Assembly (NCBI RefSeq): GCF_022179765.1
Contig: NZ_BPRE01000004.1
Coordinates: 62,001-126,000, forward strand
Reading direction: 5' to 3'
DNA from: Methylorubrum suomiense
Lineage (GTDB): Bacteria > Pseudomonadota > Alphaproteobacteria > Rhizobiales > Beijerinckiaceae
Length of the DNA stretch: 64,000 nt
In this document: in pieces, positions 21,758 through 31,149 of the stretch
How the letters are laid out: each line of letters starts with the position of its first letter
Numbering within the stretch: position 1 is the first letter of the stretch
Program-made: the position numbers and the translations under genes
The notes under the pieces: model-generated
What the model was told of the DNA's origin: nothing
Seen by the model: the letters and a program-made list of their open reading frames with translations, nothing else
Databases searched by the model: none

Positions 21758-23986
21758 ATGCGCACGTCCGGGTGCGACCCGCGGTCGCCAGGGACCGGCC
21801 GAAGGTCCAGGATTGCCGTCGGTCGCGGGACGCCCATTTCCGGCGGCGTGGCCAGCGTGACCGATCCCATTCCATTCCTGCCCGATGGTGGCCTGACAGG
21901 CGCGGAGATGCGCGCCCGGGACTGGGAAGCGACCTCGCTCGGCCCGCCCGGTGACTGGCCGCCGGCGCTGCGCAACGCGCTAACGCTGATGCTGGAGTGC
22001 CCGACGGCGATGTTCCTCGCCTGGGGGCCCGATCTCCTCTGCTTCTACAACGACGCCTATCGCCCGATCCTCGGCTACCGGCTCCCGACCGCGCTCGGTC
22101 GCCCGTTCCCAGAGGTCTGGGCGAGCATCTGGACCGAGATCGAGCCGCTCGTCTCCGCCACGCTCGCGGGGCGCCAACAGGTCCTCACCGACCTGATGCT
22201 CGACCTCTCCCGCGAGGGGAAGCCGGAGAAGAGTTGGTGGTCCTTCACCTACTCGCCGGTCCGCGACGACGCGGGCGCGATCAACGGCATGCTCTGCGTC
22301 ACGAAGGAGACCACCGGACACATCTCGGGCCAGGCGCGCCTGCGGGAGATGAACGAGACGCTGGAGCGCCGCGTCGACGAGGCGCTGGCGGAGCGCAAGC
22401 TCTGGGCGCAGGTCTTCGAGACGAGCGACGCCCTCGTCGGCGCCCTCGACACAGGGTACCGCGTGCTGCTGCTGAACCGGGCGCTGGCAGACGAGTTCGA
22501 GACGCTCTTCGGCGTTCGCCCCGCCGTCGGGGACAGCCTGCCGGAACTCCTGGCCGACAAGCCCGCGCACTTGGCCGTGGCTCAAGCCGTCTGGAACCGG
22601 GCGCTGGCGGGCGAGGAGTTCACGCGGATCGAGGAGTTCGGCGACCCCACGCGCAAGCGTCGCTCCTACGAGATGCGCTTCACCACGCTGCGGGATGCCG
22701 AGGGGCGCGTGGTCGGCGCCTTCCAGTACGCCACCGACGTCACGCAGCGCCTGCGCGAGCAGGAGCAGCTGGCCCGCGCCGAGGAAGCCCTGCGGCAAGC
22801 CCAGAAGATGGAAGCGGTCGGGCAATTGACCGGCGGGGTCGCGCACGACTTCAACAACCTGCTCACCATCATCCGGTCCTCGGTCGACTTCCTGCGTCGG
22901 CCGAACCTGCCGGAGGAGCGGCGAACCCGGTACATGGACGCGGTCTCGGACACGGTGGAGCGGGCCGCCAAGCTCACGGGCCAGCTCCTCGCCTTCGCGC
23001 GCCGGCAGACGCTCCAGCCCGAGGTGTTCGACGTCGGGGAGCGGCTCGGCGGCGTCGTCTCGATGCTGAACTCGATCACGGGCGCGCGGATCACCATCGA
23101 GACCGCGCTGCCCGGGCGTCCCTGCTACGTGCGGGCGGATCCGAGCCAGTTCGAGACCGCGCTCGTCAACCTGGCGGTGAACGCCCGCGACGCCATGGAC
23201 GGCGCGGGAACGCTGACGCTCGGCGTGGCTCCGGTCGCCTCGATGCCGCCCATCCGCGGACATGCCGGGGGTAACGGAGCGTTCGTCGCGATGTCGGTCA
23301 CGGACGAAGGCTCCGGGATCGCGCCGGACCTCCTGGGCCGCATCTTCGAGCCGTTCTTCACCACGAAGGAGGTCGGCAAGGGTACGGGCCTCGGGCTCTC
23401 CCAGGTCATCGGGTTCGCCAAGCAGTCCGGCGGCGACGTCGACGTCGCCAGCGAGCCGGGGCGCGGCACGACCTTCACCCTCTACCTGCCCGAGGTCGAC
23501 CCACCCAAGCCGGCCGTGGAGGTCGAGGGGGACGATGACGGGCCGGGCGAGGTGCGCGCTCTCTGCGTCCTGGTGGTCGAGGACAACCTCGACGTCGGGA
23601 GCTTCTGCACGCAGATCCTGGAGGATCTCGGGCACTCCGTTGTCTGGGCCCACGACGCCGAGGAGGCGCTGGCCGAGATGGAGAAGGTGCCGTTCCGCTT
23701 CGACGCCGTCTTCTCGGACGTCGTGATGCCGGGAATGGGCGGGGTCGAGCTCGCCAGGAGGCTTCGCGCCAGCCACCCGGACCTGCCGGTGATCCTGACG
23801 ACGGGCTACAGCGACGTGCTCGCCCGCGACGACGCGCACGGGTTCGACCTCGTGCGCAAGCCCTATTCGGCCGAGCAGGTCGCGCACGCGTTCAGGACCG
23901 TGCACGTTCGGCGTCGCGGGCGAGAGGGCACCGCCCGGTCTAAGGCCGCAGCGATCACGGGCAACTCGTCGAGCCGGGTGGTGTAG
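21758..23986 (+). CDS. PAS hybrid histidine kinase downstream of nepR-like gene
   Basis: A 742-residue soluble hybrid kinase; ATG 21758 follows the NepR-like stop by 8 nt, with GTG 21857 as an alternative. Sensor part: an N-terminal PAS-like module ([20 protein letters not shown]) close to that of the kinase at 9795, then a second PAS (about 220-335). Core: His363 in [20 protein letters not shown], ATPase domain ([16 protein letters not shown]) and receiver with Asp654 ([12 protein letters not shown]), nearly the same as in the kinase at 12940. The last 15 or so codons ([15 protein letters not shown]) run antisense over the umuC relic, so the natural C-terminus was replaced when the two became joined. 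Confidence 0.92.
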   Translation: MRTSGCDPRSPGTGRRSRIAVGRGTPISGGVASVTDPIPFLPDGGLTGAEMRARDWEATSLGPPGDWPPALRNALTLMLECPTAMFLAWGPDLLCFYNDAYRPILGYRLPTALGRPFPEVWASIWTEIEPLVSATLAGRQQVLTDLMLDLSREGKPEKSWWSFTYSPVRDDAGAINGMLCVTKETTGHISGQARLREMNETLERRVDEALAERKLWAQVFETSDALVGALDTGYRVLLLNRALADEFETLFGVRPAVGDSLPELLADKPAHLAVAQAVWNRALAGEEFTRIEEFGDPTRKRRSYEMRFTTLRDAEGRVVGAFQYATDVTQRLREQEQLARAEEALRQAQKMEAVGQLTGGVAHDFNNLLTIIRSSVDFLRRPNLPEERRTRYMDAVSDTVERAAKLTGQLLAFARRQTLQPEVFDVGERLGGVVSMLNSITGARITIETALPGRPCYVRADPSQFETALVNLAVNARDAMDGAGTLTLGVAPVASMPPIRGHAGGNGAFVAMSVTDEGSGIAPDLLGRIFEPFFTTKEVGKGTGLGLSQVIGFAKQSGGDVDVASEPGRGTTFTLYLPEVDPPKPAVEVEGDDDGPGEVRALCVLVVEDNLDVGSFCTQILEDLGHSVVWAHDAEEALAEMEKVPFRFDAVFSDVVMPGMGGVELARRLRASHPDLPVILTTGYSDVLARDDAHGFDLVRKPYSAEQVAHAFRTVHVRRRGREGTARSKAAAITGNSSSRVV

Positions 23987-24155
23987 CGGGGCGAGCGCAT
24001 CTCGAACTTCGTCGACCAGTCCCGCCGCGGCGCGAACCCTGCCGAGGCCGGGACGACCGCGCCGCGGCCGAACCGGCCGTTGCTGGCATCGAGCGCCGCC
24101 ATCAGCGCCGCCCCGCGCTCGCGGTCCAGCCGACCGAGACCCGGCAGCGCCCGTT
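23944..24155 (-). pseudogene. umuC: Second relic of umuC 3' end (DUF4113 domain)
   Basis: The minus strand encodes RLDRERGAALMAALDASNGR, FGRGAVVPASAG, then [20 protein letters not shown], the C-terminal domain of UmuC. Upstream the similarity stops near 24160 and the DUF2188 gene begins soon after, so the polymerase part is gone. The DNA is clearly similar to the relic at 8990-9204 (long identical runs such as GGGGCGAGCGCATCTCGAAC) but has diverged, so the duplication is old. The natural stop codon is lost and the frame runs on antisense into the kinase gene. Confidence 0.72.
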
Positions 24156-24199
24156 GCGACGCCGCCGGTGGCACCACCGAGTGGTCAGGGCGGGCCTGG

Positions 24200-24412
24200 T
24201 TAGCGGGTCGTCCGGAACTGGTTGGGCCCACCGGCCTTCGTGTTCCGGACCCGCGCCACGTTCGGCTTCTTGTCGGGCTCCAACTCGCGGGCCCTCTCGA
24301 TCGCCGCCTTCTGCGTCGGGAGCACGTCGCTCGCGCGCTTCGAGCCCTCGCGGCGCACGGCGTAATCCCCCTGCTCGCGCGGCTCGACGTAGATGTTGCC
24401 CGGCTTCGACAT
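24200..24412 (-). CDS. DUF2188 domain protein
   Basis: A 70-residue protein starting MSKPGNIYVEPREQGDYAVR, then REGSKRASDVLPTQKAAIER. The pattern V.p...gWaVrreGa.ra....TqaeAi..ArelA is that of DUF2188, small stress-associated proteins of unknown function common in rhizobia and Methylobacterium. An inverted repeat GTTAATGAATATTAAC (24426-24441) lies 14 bp before its start and may be its promoter or operator. Confidence 0.82.
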   Translation of the reverse strand: MSKPGNIYVEPREQGDYAVRREGSKRASDVLPTQKAAIERARELEPDKKPNVARVRNTKAGGPNQFRTTR

Positions 24413-24567
24413 CTCGGCACCTCACCGTTAATGAATATTAACGCGTTACGGTCGAGCTGAGTTGCAGTCCTCGCGGGTGGAGCCACACACGGTGTGCCTT
24501 GGTGGCAGATGAAGCCTGCAAATGTCCTTTAACCGGGCCTCAAGCCTTGCCATGTGGATGTACGCCC

Positions 24568-25791
24568 ATGGCATTCGCCTTCACCGCCCCACCGCCACCG
24601 GCTTGGCGCCTCGTCGCATGGCTGACCACCTCGCCTGAGCAGGTTCCTCCGGACGTGCTCACCATCCTGCGCGGGCGCCTCGTCGTCGGGGTCGCGCCCC
24701 TGATCGTGGCCGCCGTCGTGGGAGCCGCGCTGGCTAGTCTCGCGATCCTACGCGTTCCGACGCTAGCCATGCTCGCGTGGTTCTGCGCTGACCTGACCCT
24801 CACGCTCGCGCGCCTCACGACCATGCTGGTGATGCGGCACAACCTCCGCAATGCGGGTCAGCGCTCAGGCGGGATGCTCCCGCTCACGGATCTGTACGTG
24901 CTCAGCTCCATGCTCTGGTGTGCCCAGATCGGCTGCGGGGTCGGGCTCTGCATGGCCTCGGGCGATCCGGTGCTGGTGCCGTTCGCCTGCCTTGCCACGA
25001 CGGGACTGGTGGGTGGGTTGGCAGCCCGCAATCCCGGGGCACCGCGCATGACCCTGGTCCAGATGATCAGCGTCGTCGTGCCCTTCATGGCCGGGGCGAT
25101 CGCGGGCGGCCAGCCATGGTTCCTGCCCCTCTGCGCGCTGGCGCCGCTCTACCTGGTGGCGGTCGCGGCCGTGAACAGGCGATTGCACGCCGATTACGTG
25201 GCGCTGCTGTGCGCCGAGCGGGCCCTGCGCCACCAGGCGCTCCATTGCGGCCTCACCGGCTTGCCCAACCGCACCTCCTTCGATCAGGCCCTGACTGCCG
25301 CATCGGCGGGTCGGAACGATGATGAAGATCATGCGGTGGCCCTGCTCTACCTCGACCTGGACGGCTTCAAGGCCGTGAACGACACCTACGGTCACGCGAC
25401 GGGCGACACTCTCTTGCAGCAGGTCGCGCGCCGCCTGCGCGACGTGGTCATGGCCGCCGACGTGGTCGCCCGTCTCGGCGGGGACGAGTTTGCCGTGTTG
25501 CTCACCGGGCGGCGGGCCGCCTCTGCCGAGAGGGTGGCAGGCGCGATCATCGCGGCCGTGGGTCTGCCCTACGACCTAGGCCACGGTACACTCATCAGCA
25601 TCGGGGTCAGCGTCGGTATCGCCGAGACCGACGCTTGCAGCTCCGATAGCCATGCGCTCCTCGTGCGAGCGGATCGGGCTCTGTACACAGCCAAAGAGCG
25701 GGGCAAGGGGACCTTCCATCGCGCTCGCCCCGCCAGGAGCGGTGGCCGCCTTACGACAAAGATAACAGTGGAGTGCGAAGCCGCCGGATAA
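24568..25791 (+). CDS. Membrane diguanylate cyclase (GGDEF)
   Basis: A protein of about 407 residues from ATG 24568 (an upstream in-frame GTG at 24499 is possible). N-terminal part: about six hydrophobic helices (residues 40-220) as a membrane sensor. C-terminal part: a GGDEF domain with LTGLPNRTSFDQAL, YLDLDGFKAVNDTYGHATGD and RLGGDEFAVLL (GGDEF at 304-308), so it should make cyclic di-GMP. The position of the inhibitory RxxD site before GGDEF reads MAAD, so product inhibition through that site is probably lost. No EAL domain. It stands alone between the DUF2188 gene and hypothetical genes. Confidence 0.92.
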   Translation: MAFAFTAPPPPAWRLVAWLTTSPEQVPPDVLTILRGRLVVGVAPLIVAAVVGAALASLAILRVPTLAMLAWFCADLTLTLARLTTMLVMRHNLRNAGQRSGGMLPLTDLYVLSSMLWCAQIGCGVGLCMASGDPVLVPFACLATTGLVGGLAARNPGAPRMTLVQMISVVVPFMAGAIAGGQPWFLPLCALAPLYLVAVAAVNRRLHADYVALLCAERALRHQALHCGLTGLPNRTSFDQALTAASAGRNDDEDHAVALLYLDLDGFKAVNDTYGHATGDTLLQQVARRLRDVVMAADVVARLGGDEFAVLLTGRRAASAERVAGAIIAAVGLPYDLGHGTLISIGVSVGIAETDACSSDSHALLVRADRALYTAKERGKGTFHRARPARSGGRLTTKITVECEAAG

Positions 25792-25921
25792 TGAGCATCG
25801 ACAAGACCGCCTGCAGCGAACTATTCGTCATGGCGCCAGAATTTCAATTGCAGCCGTTCTGCCGCTAGAGTGATCTACCCGACAGAGAAGAAAAGCTGGC
25901 ACTTCGGGGGCGGCCATTTAC

Positions 25922-26209
25922 TTGGCATTGTACTTGGACGGCGAAATCGCCTCGACGAACGCCTACTTCGATGAGCTCTACATCGAGGAATACGATTTCA
26001 AGCCGAGTGACGACGCGCTGGTCGCGACCCTGACCGGATCGCTGAATGGCGAGAACGACCAGGATCGGGCGTTCCATGGCGACAAGATCGTCTTCACGAC
26101 TGTGATGACGTTCGAGCGCGTCGCGGGGCGGATCGCCTACATGGAACCGGAGCTTGAGACCGACGGCAAGGTGGACGACTCGATGTATTACGACGAGGAC
26201 TTTGCCTGA
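25922..26209 (+). CDS. Hypothetical acidic protein
   Basis: A 95-residue acidic protein (ALYLDGEIASTNAYFDELYI, ending MYYDEDFA) with several Asp/Glu/Tyr clusters and no signal peptide. The frame begins at TTG 25922 and no ATG is available nearby, so the start is uncertain. Codon use looks coding. I do not recognise it. It opens a stretch of lower GC that runs to about 27.0 kb. Confidence 0.55.
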   Translation: MALYLDGEIASTNAYFDELYIEEYDFKPSDDALVATLTGSLNGENDQDRAFHGDKIVFTTVMTFERVAGRIAYMEPELETDGKVDDSMYYDEDFA

Positions 26210-26603
26210 GGCCTTAGCCCGCTCCCGGTCGAGGAGCAGGCGCGGCATAGCCCTTCCGGCTCGGCATATTCGCTCAAGCCGAAAGGCGCGAGGATCTTGT
26301 GGATAACTGGGCTTGTTCGTATCCCGCCCGAACCCAAAACCGCGGGTCATACGGAACGCGACAGAGCCTCACCCAGCGGATTTCAGTTCACTCGGCCCAT
26401 TGTGCCAACGGTTCCGACTTTGAGGCTGGGGGCCGGCTCCTCGCCCGTCCCCAGTGCATGAAAAAGCCATCCCCTAGCAAACGCCACATTTTCTGCTTTC
26501 ACCAGACCAGCTTGCTTGAACACGACCATGGTTCCCCGCCTGGACATTTCAACTGACTGGCAACAGGCTCGCCTTCACTTGTAGACCAATCGGGATTTGC
26601 GTG
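26210..26603. other. Intergenic stretch with a single perfect DnaA box
   Basis: About 390 bp with no convincing gene. TGTGGATAA at 26298-26306 is the reverse complement of a perfect DnaA box (TTATCCACA). One box is weak evidence of an origin; the plasmid-type initiator gene lies about 1.6 kb to the right. Confidence 0.35.
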
Positions 26604-27038
26604 ATGTCGAAGCGGGGCCGGTATAACTTGGGTGCGATCATGCGCCGGTCGTGGGTTTTGGCGAGAGAGGTAGCGACTGCAATTGGCGAGGGCGCGCGGG
26701 CTCATCTTGCTGGTGCAATGCGCCGCGCTTGGGCTGACGCTAAGGCGGCTGTCGCGCAAGAGACTGAAGAAGCTCGCGTGAAGCCCGATGATCTCATTGG
26801 CCATGAGGAAGCCTATCTAGGTGGGCTACTAAAATATGTCAGCATAAAGCCGTGGTCTTCCAAGGATGGCTACGACAAACGCGATTACATTATTTGCGAA
26901 TTTAATGGTCGTCTCAAAGACAAAAATCTGATGTACTTCCACAGGTCGGGGCAGGTTGATCTGTTTCACATTGAGGTTGATACTCCTTATGGGAAGATTT
27001 GGTGCCACGACAACATTGAGGCTGAGTTTCTTGCTTGA
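26604..27038 (+). CDS. Hypothetical protein
   Basis: A 144-residue protein from ATG 26604 (GTG 26601 adjacent). Residues 1-60 are helical and basic (MSKRGRYNLGAIMRRSWVLA and following). Residues 75-144 form a compact domain, GGLLKYVSIKPWSS, YIICEFNGRLKDKNLMYFHR, then FHIEVDTPYGKIWCHDNIEA. Base composition is less GC-rich than the neighbours, a sign of transfer. Not recognised; it looks like a small accessory gene from a plasmid or phage. Confidence 0.65.
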   Translation: MSKRGRYNLGAIMRRSWVLAREVATAIGEGARAHLAGAMRRAWADAKAAVAQETEEARVKPDDLIGHEEAYLGGLLKYVSIKPWSSKDGYDKRDYIICEFNGRLKDKNLMYFHRSGQVDLFHIEVDTPYGKIWCHDNIEAEFLA

Positions 27039-27712
27039 GGCGACAGGCTCAAGGTGTTGTTGACCCACCCCCGAAAAGAAGGGGCGACCTCAGCCCCGAG
27101 CAGCCTGCCTGGGAGCCACGACCGCGTTGACGCGGCCCGCATGTAGTCGCAATTGACGTCGGCCTCGCAGGCCCATCGGAGGATGGCGGGGTTGCTCGCC
27201 GTGCCCGCGGTCTCGCAGGTGCCGTGAGGCCACCGGCCTCCAGGAGGATGCAGGGGCCAGGCTCCTTGGTGAGCCAGGCGCAGGCCGCGGTCAATTTTGG
27301 ATGCTGAGACGTCTGCAACTCGCGTGAGGCTCGGGCCGGCACGGCCGCGGTGGGCGCGCTCGGCGAGGGGTTCGCCGCTTTCATCAGGTCGGGATCCTCG
27401 AAACCGAAGGCAACCTTGCGCAGGCCGAACGCCTCGGGACTGGTAGGCCCCCTTCAGGCTGATGTCGCAGTCGTACTCGCCGTCGAGGATGTGGTTGTGC
27501 TCGGCGAGGCGCCAAGTCGCCAGCGCCCGCTGGATGCCCTCGGTGAGGTTGCCCATCCGGCAGATGCGAGCCCGGCACGTGTCGAGCGGGATGAGCTTGT
27601 CTTCGATGTAGCTGGCCGCGCAGTGCGTGCAGACAGTGCGCTTGCGTATGACGATGCCCGGTTTGTCCGAGCCGTAGAGGCTGTCCTCGGCGAACGAGGA
27701 GACGCTGAACAT
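26987..27712 (-). pseudogene. Frameshifted hypothetical gene
   Basis: The minus strand begins well from ATG 27712 (MFSVSSFAEDSLYGSDKPGI, VCTHCAASYIEDKLIPLDTC, ATWRLAEHNHILDGEYDCDI). Near 27440 protein-like sequence moves to another frame (EAFGLRKVAFGFEDPDLMKA, SQHPKLTAACAWLTKEPGPC). Near 27240 it returns to the first frame (WPHGTCETAGTASNPAILRW, ACEADVNCDYMRAASTRSWL). Two opposite frameshifts therefore divide one reading frame of about 200 codons. It could be a decayed gene or two sequencing errors. Paired CxxC-like cysteines suggest metal binding. The family is unknown to me, and the true C-terminus is unclear. Confidence 0.55.
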
Positions 27713-27857
27713 GTGGCAGACGCTCGCGGCTCGTAGGACCGAATGCCTTTTGCGCGTCGGGACTTACAGGGGGTGCCACCGATTGTGACAGTGTCTAGTC
27801 CAGTCTAGGCCGAGAGGAACAAGCGCGACAGCGCGGCGAAGGTTCCGAAGGGCGCTC

Positions 27858-29909
27858 CTACTCGGACTTCGCCGGGGGCATAGCCTCGGGCTGGGCTGGA
27901 GGGAGCGGCGGCGGTGGGGCCACGCGGTTGAACCCGTCGCGATCCTTGACCGTCGCCACGAACAACGGCGCCCCGCCGTAGATCTCGCGCTGGACCTGCT
28001 CGAACGTCCGGGGCTTCCCGCGCACGTAGGCGTCGCCCCGGCGCGCGACGCGCTCGCGCCACTCGGCTCTGGCCTTGCGCACACGCTCTCGGACGAAGGC
28101 CCGGTCGCGAAGGAGCGCCCCCCTCGGGTCGGTGGCGACGCCGTTCTGCACCGGCACCGTGAGCGTCATGCCGAGGAACGTGACCAGGACCTCGGCGAGG
28201 TCAGCGTCGATCCAGTCGGGCACCCGCGTCGCGACGCGGCCCTCGTGCCGTTGCCGGGGCATGTCGAACGTTTCGGCCAGCTTCGCGAGGTTCGCCCGGT
28301 ACTCGCCCCCCATGGCCTGGTCCGCCCTGGAGAAGATCGGGAACTGCAGGTCGAGGTCCTCGTCGAGGAGCAGCTTGGCCTTCGGGGCCGCGTGCATGCG
28401 CGGGAACTCGAAGGCAGGCTGCCAGTACCACCACAGCTTCTTGGCCTCGGCCTTCGCCTCGTCGGTCGAGAGCAGCGCCACGAGGGCGGCATCCGGCACC
28501 GGCGGGGCGGGCGCGGGCTCGGGGGCGACAGTGGGAGTGACGGGGGCGGGCATCGGCGACGAATCGGCCTTCGGCATTTTCGGGAGCGCAGGCGGGAGCG
28601 TGCCCTCCGCGCGTGCATGCCTCAACGCGCGGCGACGCTCGGCGCGCCCCTCCCGGAAGCGCAGGACCCGGGCCCGCTCGGCCGCCGCGAGGAGGCGGAT
28701 GGCCTCGTCGCTGGCCCCTGTGTCGAGGCGGACCTGCAGATCGGGAGCGTCCACCTCCGCCATGACGAAGGCCCAGAAGGCGGCGTCCGCCCCGTCCCGC
28801 TCGATCGCGTCGAGCAGGCGCTGCCCCCGGTACGAAGCCGTTTCGTAGCCGGGTGTCAGGACGGCGCCGGTGATCGCCTCGTCCAGAGCGGCGAGCCAGA
28901 GCCGGCGCCAAGCATGCAGTTCCGACGCAAGGGCGGCCTCGGGCCGGCGGCGCGATCCCGGCCGCGGCTGGGTGACCCGCCGGGACGGGATGGCCGACCC
29001 CAGCTTTATCAAGGTCGACGCCCGGAGCTGGAAGCCCGGCGCGTCGGGGTGTGCCTGCAGGAAGCTCATGCTGTCCTTGTCCAGGAGCCGAGCGGCCGAT
29101 GTCCGCATTTCCGGCGGACGCAGGCGCACGGCGAACGCGACCGCGAGGTTGCGACCCCGCTCGTCCTTGACCTCCTCGGCGGTGACCGTGAAAACCGTCA
29201 CGTGGTCGGCGAGGTCGGCAAGCGCAGGCTTCAGGTACCGCGCCCGGAGCGGGCCCATGCGGTGCGGCGCGGGCATGCCGAGGATCTCGGCGAGCTCGGC
29301 CACGGGGATCGTCACGACATGGGGAGCCGCGTCCGGAAGGTAGCGCACACGGTCCGTGGCGAGGCGGCCGACAAGGTGGCGGTAGAGCAACGCGCCCCCC
29401 TTCGTCTTGAGCCGGGCGAGGACGGCGAGGTCGAGGTAGCCGTAGAGCCCCGGCCGGAGCAGCGGCGGCACCCACTCCGGAAGCGAGGCGCGGAACGCAT
29501 CGCCGATGCCGAGCTCCTGCCTCTCCCCGCCGAAGAGCCGCACGAGGCTGTCCGCGAGCTCGCGCGGCTGCACGAGCCGGCCGTGCCCGCTCATCGCCAC
29601 GAGGGCGCCGCGGACGGGGATCGCCGGCTCGTTGACCTGCGCCGGCAGGCCGTCGGGGTGCTGCGCGATCGCGTAGCTGACGACCCACTCCCACAGCGCC
29701 ACGTCCCGCGCGCCGAGGCGGGGGATGGCGCGGAGCCGGCCATCGAGGAGGTAGGCAGCCGTGCGCGGAACGGACGGGGCGATCGAAGCGAAGGCCTCCG
29801 GCGAGGCCGCGGCCGCCGCCAGGTCGCCACGCACGGCGGGGGCGAAGGGATCGCGCCGGGCCCGAGCGGTCGGGGCGGAGGTCGCGGAGGGCTTGGGCGA
29901 GGCGGGCAT
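27858..29909 (-). CDS. Plasmid replication initiator protein (Rep_3/RepB-like)
   Basis: A 683-residue protein with start ATG 29909 (MPASPKPSATSAPT). The in-frame extension to 30020 contains an iteron-like repeat and is better read as control DNA. Residues about 70-260 resemble the winged-helix initiator fold of Rep_3 proteins: LWEWVVSYAIAQ, LYGYLDLAVLARLKTKGGAL, YRHLVGRLA, then IPVAELAEILGMP and YLKPALADLADHVTVFTVT. The C-terminal half is long, with a Pro/Ala linker (about 455-490) and a basic helical domain, so the protein is larger than typical RepB. Iteron-like repeats on the start side support a replication role. No partition genes are intact nearby, only a ParB relic. Confidence 0.68.
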   Translation of the reverse strand: MPASPKPSATSAPTARARRDPFAPAVRGDLAAAAASPEAFASIAPSVPRTAAYLLDGRLRAIPRLGARDVALWEWVVSYAIAQHPDGLPAQVNEPAIPVRGALVAMSGHGRLVQPRELADSLVRLFGGERQELGIGDAFRASLPEWVPPLLRPGLYGYLDLAVLARLKTKGGALLYRHLVGRLATDRVRYLPDAAPHVVTIPVAELAEILGMPAPHRMGPLRARYLKPALADLADHVTVFTVTAEEVKDERGRNLAVAFAVRLRPPEMRTSAARLLDKDSMSFLQAHPDAPGFQLRASTLIKLGSAIPSRRVTQPRPGSRRRPEAALASELHAWRRLWLAALDEAITGAVLTPGYETASYRGQRLLDAIERDGADAAFWAFVMAEVDAPDLQVRLDTGASDEAIRLLAAAERARVLRFREGRAERRRALRHARAEGTLPPALPKMPKADSSPMPAPVTPTVAPEPAPAPPVPDAALVALLSTDEAKAEAKKLWWYWQPAFEFPRMHAAPKAKLLLDEDLDLQFPIFSRADQAMGGEYRANLAKLAETFDMPRQRHEGRVATRVPDWIDADLAEVLVTFLGMTLTVPVQNGVATDPRGALLRDRAFVRERVRKARAEWRERVARRGDAYVRGKPRTFEQVQREIYGGAPLFVATVKDRDGFNRVAPPPPLPPAQPEAMPPAKSE

Positions 29910-29914
29910 GTGCT

Positions 29915-30250
29915 GACGCTTGCAGATTTTCACCACCGGAGGGTAGCACCCGGCTTGGCAGGAACAAGCCCTTTCCCCTCTGCGGAGACGGGTTTCGGCG
30001 GGCCCGGTACGGAGGCTCAAACGGTCCCCTAATACTAATCTAAAGGACCGCTGCCCGGCGGAGGGGGTGGGGAGTCCGACCCGGACGGGGAGAGGATGGT
30101 CAGGTCAATTAGTATTGTAATCCGGAAACGCCCGTCACCGCGTCCCATCCGTAGAGAGGAATGGCATGCGGAATGGCGGCCTGAGGTGGTGCAAATCTTC
30201 ACGCCGTCCCAGCCGCAGGGCGGGGGTGAGATGGTGCAGATCTTCACGCC
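29915..30250. repeat. Iteron-like repeats and inverted repeat at the rep start (candidate origin/operator)
   Basis: Three related units occur: minus strand 29937-29915 (GGTGGTGAAAATCTGCAAGC), plus strand 30185-30206 (GGTGGTGCAAATCTTCACGC) and plus strand 30230-30250 (GATGGTGCAGATCTTCACGC). The first lies 5 bp before the initiator start in opposite orientation to the others, as expected for an autoregulatory operator beside origin iterons. Between them AATACTAAT (30031-30039) and ATTAGTATT (30108-30116) form an inverted pair in an AT-richer segment. This is the layout of an iteron plasmid origin, though only three units are recognisable. Confidence 0.5.
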
Positions 30251-30435
30251 CGAGGCGTCGCCTCCGCCCGCATGCCTGAGCCCGCCCGAGCCCGGCCCCG
30301 GGAGGGGACCGGCATGTGTTGGCGGGTGCACGGCCGGGACCGAGCCTGACGCCACGGGCGGGAGTGCAACCTCGCCCGCCTACTCGACGCCGGGCGCCCT
30401 CGTGGCTGCCCGCGTCCTCTTGGGTTTAGGGCGCC

Positions 30436-30672
30436 ATGGCTCGTCACCGCGACATCCCCGTCATCGTCTCGCCGTCCGACCTCAGGGCGCGTGAGGTCAG
30501 CCGCGAGGTGGCAGCCGCCGTCCGCTCGGGCCGCGCCCGCTACGTCGGCCTGTCCGAGGGCGAGGCCCGGCGCCTGCTCGATGCCCGCCTCGCGACCCTG
30601 CGCCCGCGCGTGGAGGTGGAGGGCGTCGACGGCGTTCGGCTCGCCTTCGCCGCCTTCGGCCGCAGGGGCTGA
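30436..30672 (+). CDS. Hypothetical small protein
   Basis: A 78-residue basic protein (HRDIPVIVSPSDLRAREVSR, ARYVGLSEGEARRLLDARLA). ATG start with a weak ribosome site. Reads as a folded alpha/beta domain with strong coding composition, but no family is recognised. It lies within the 24-bp inverted-repeat pair at 30315/31780. Confidence 0.55.
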   Translation: MARHRDIPVIVSPSDLRAREVSREVAAAVRSGRARYVGLSEGEARRLLDARLATLRPRVEVEGVDGVRLAFAAFGRRG

Positions 30673-30860
30673 GGCGACTGTGCCCAGGCCCGCCCCCGGT
30701 CCCCAGGTGGAGGGAGGGGGGGGACCCGTCACGGGTCGTTCCCCGAGGGGGGTGCAACCTTCTTGAGGTCGCGTCCGAAAGGTGGGCGCGCACACAAGTT
30801 TCGTTTGGGTACGCACCGCGTACCCGCCCCAGCATTTCAGACACGGTTTCAAGGGGATAG

Positions 30861-31073
30861 GTGGTACGCACCGACGACGTTCTGAGGTACGCGGCGATCG
30901 AGATCGTGGAGGTACGCACCCTCCGCGGATACGATTGGAACGCGCGTACGCACGACGAGGCGCAGGTGGCGTAGCTCGCCGCCGCGATCCGCCGCTTCGG
31001 CTTCACGAGCCCGGTCCTCGCTGACGAGCACGACGTCATCATCGCCGGCCACGGCCGGCTCCGCTGGGCAGCT
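30861..31073 (+). pseudogene. ParB/sulfiredoxin-type N-terminal domain relic with nonsense codon
   Basis: One frame reads IEIVEVRTLRGYDWNARTHD then EAQVA, a TAG (30972-30974), and on into LAAAIRRFGFTSPVLADEHD then VIIAGHGRLRWAA. This matches the ParB-like nuclease domain of phage and plasmid proteins (N.R.H...Q...I..SI..FGF..PvL.D....IIAGHGR). TAG replaces what is usually CAG or GAG (Q/E) in the QVAQLA-type helix. After GHGR the frame loses similarity, so the C-terminal part is gone. Confidence 0.7.
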
Positions 31074-31149
31074 CCGACCCCGGCTACGCCAACGCATCGC
31101 AGTACCCCCGTACGTCCGAGCTCAGCAGCCTGGTGCACCATTTCTACGT

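Noticed and set aside
26298..26306. Single DnaA box as a replication origin
   Set aside because: One 9-mer is expected by chance in sequence of this length; no cluster or adjacent AT-rich unwinding element.
28245..30032. Long plus-strand frame opposite the initiator gene
   Set aside because: No recognisable domain and Arg/Gly/Pro-biased composition; shadow of the minus-strand initiator.
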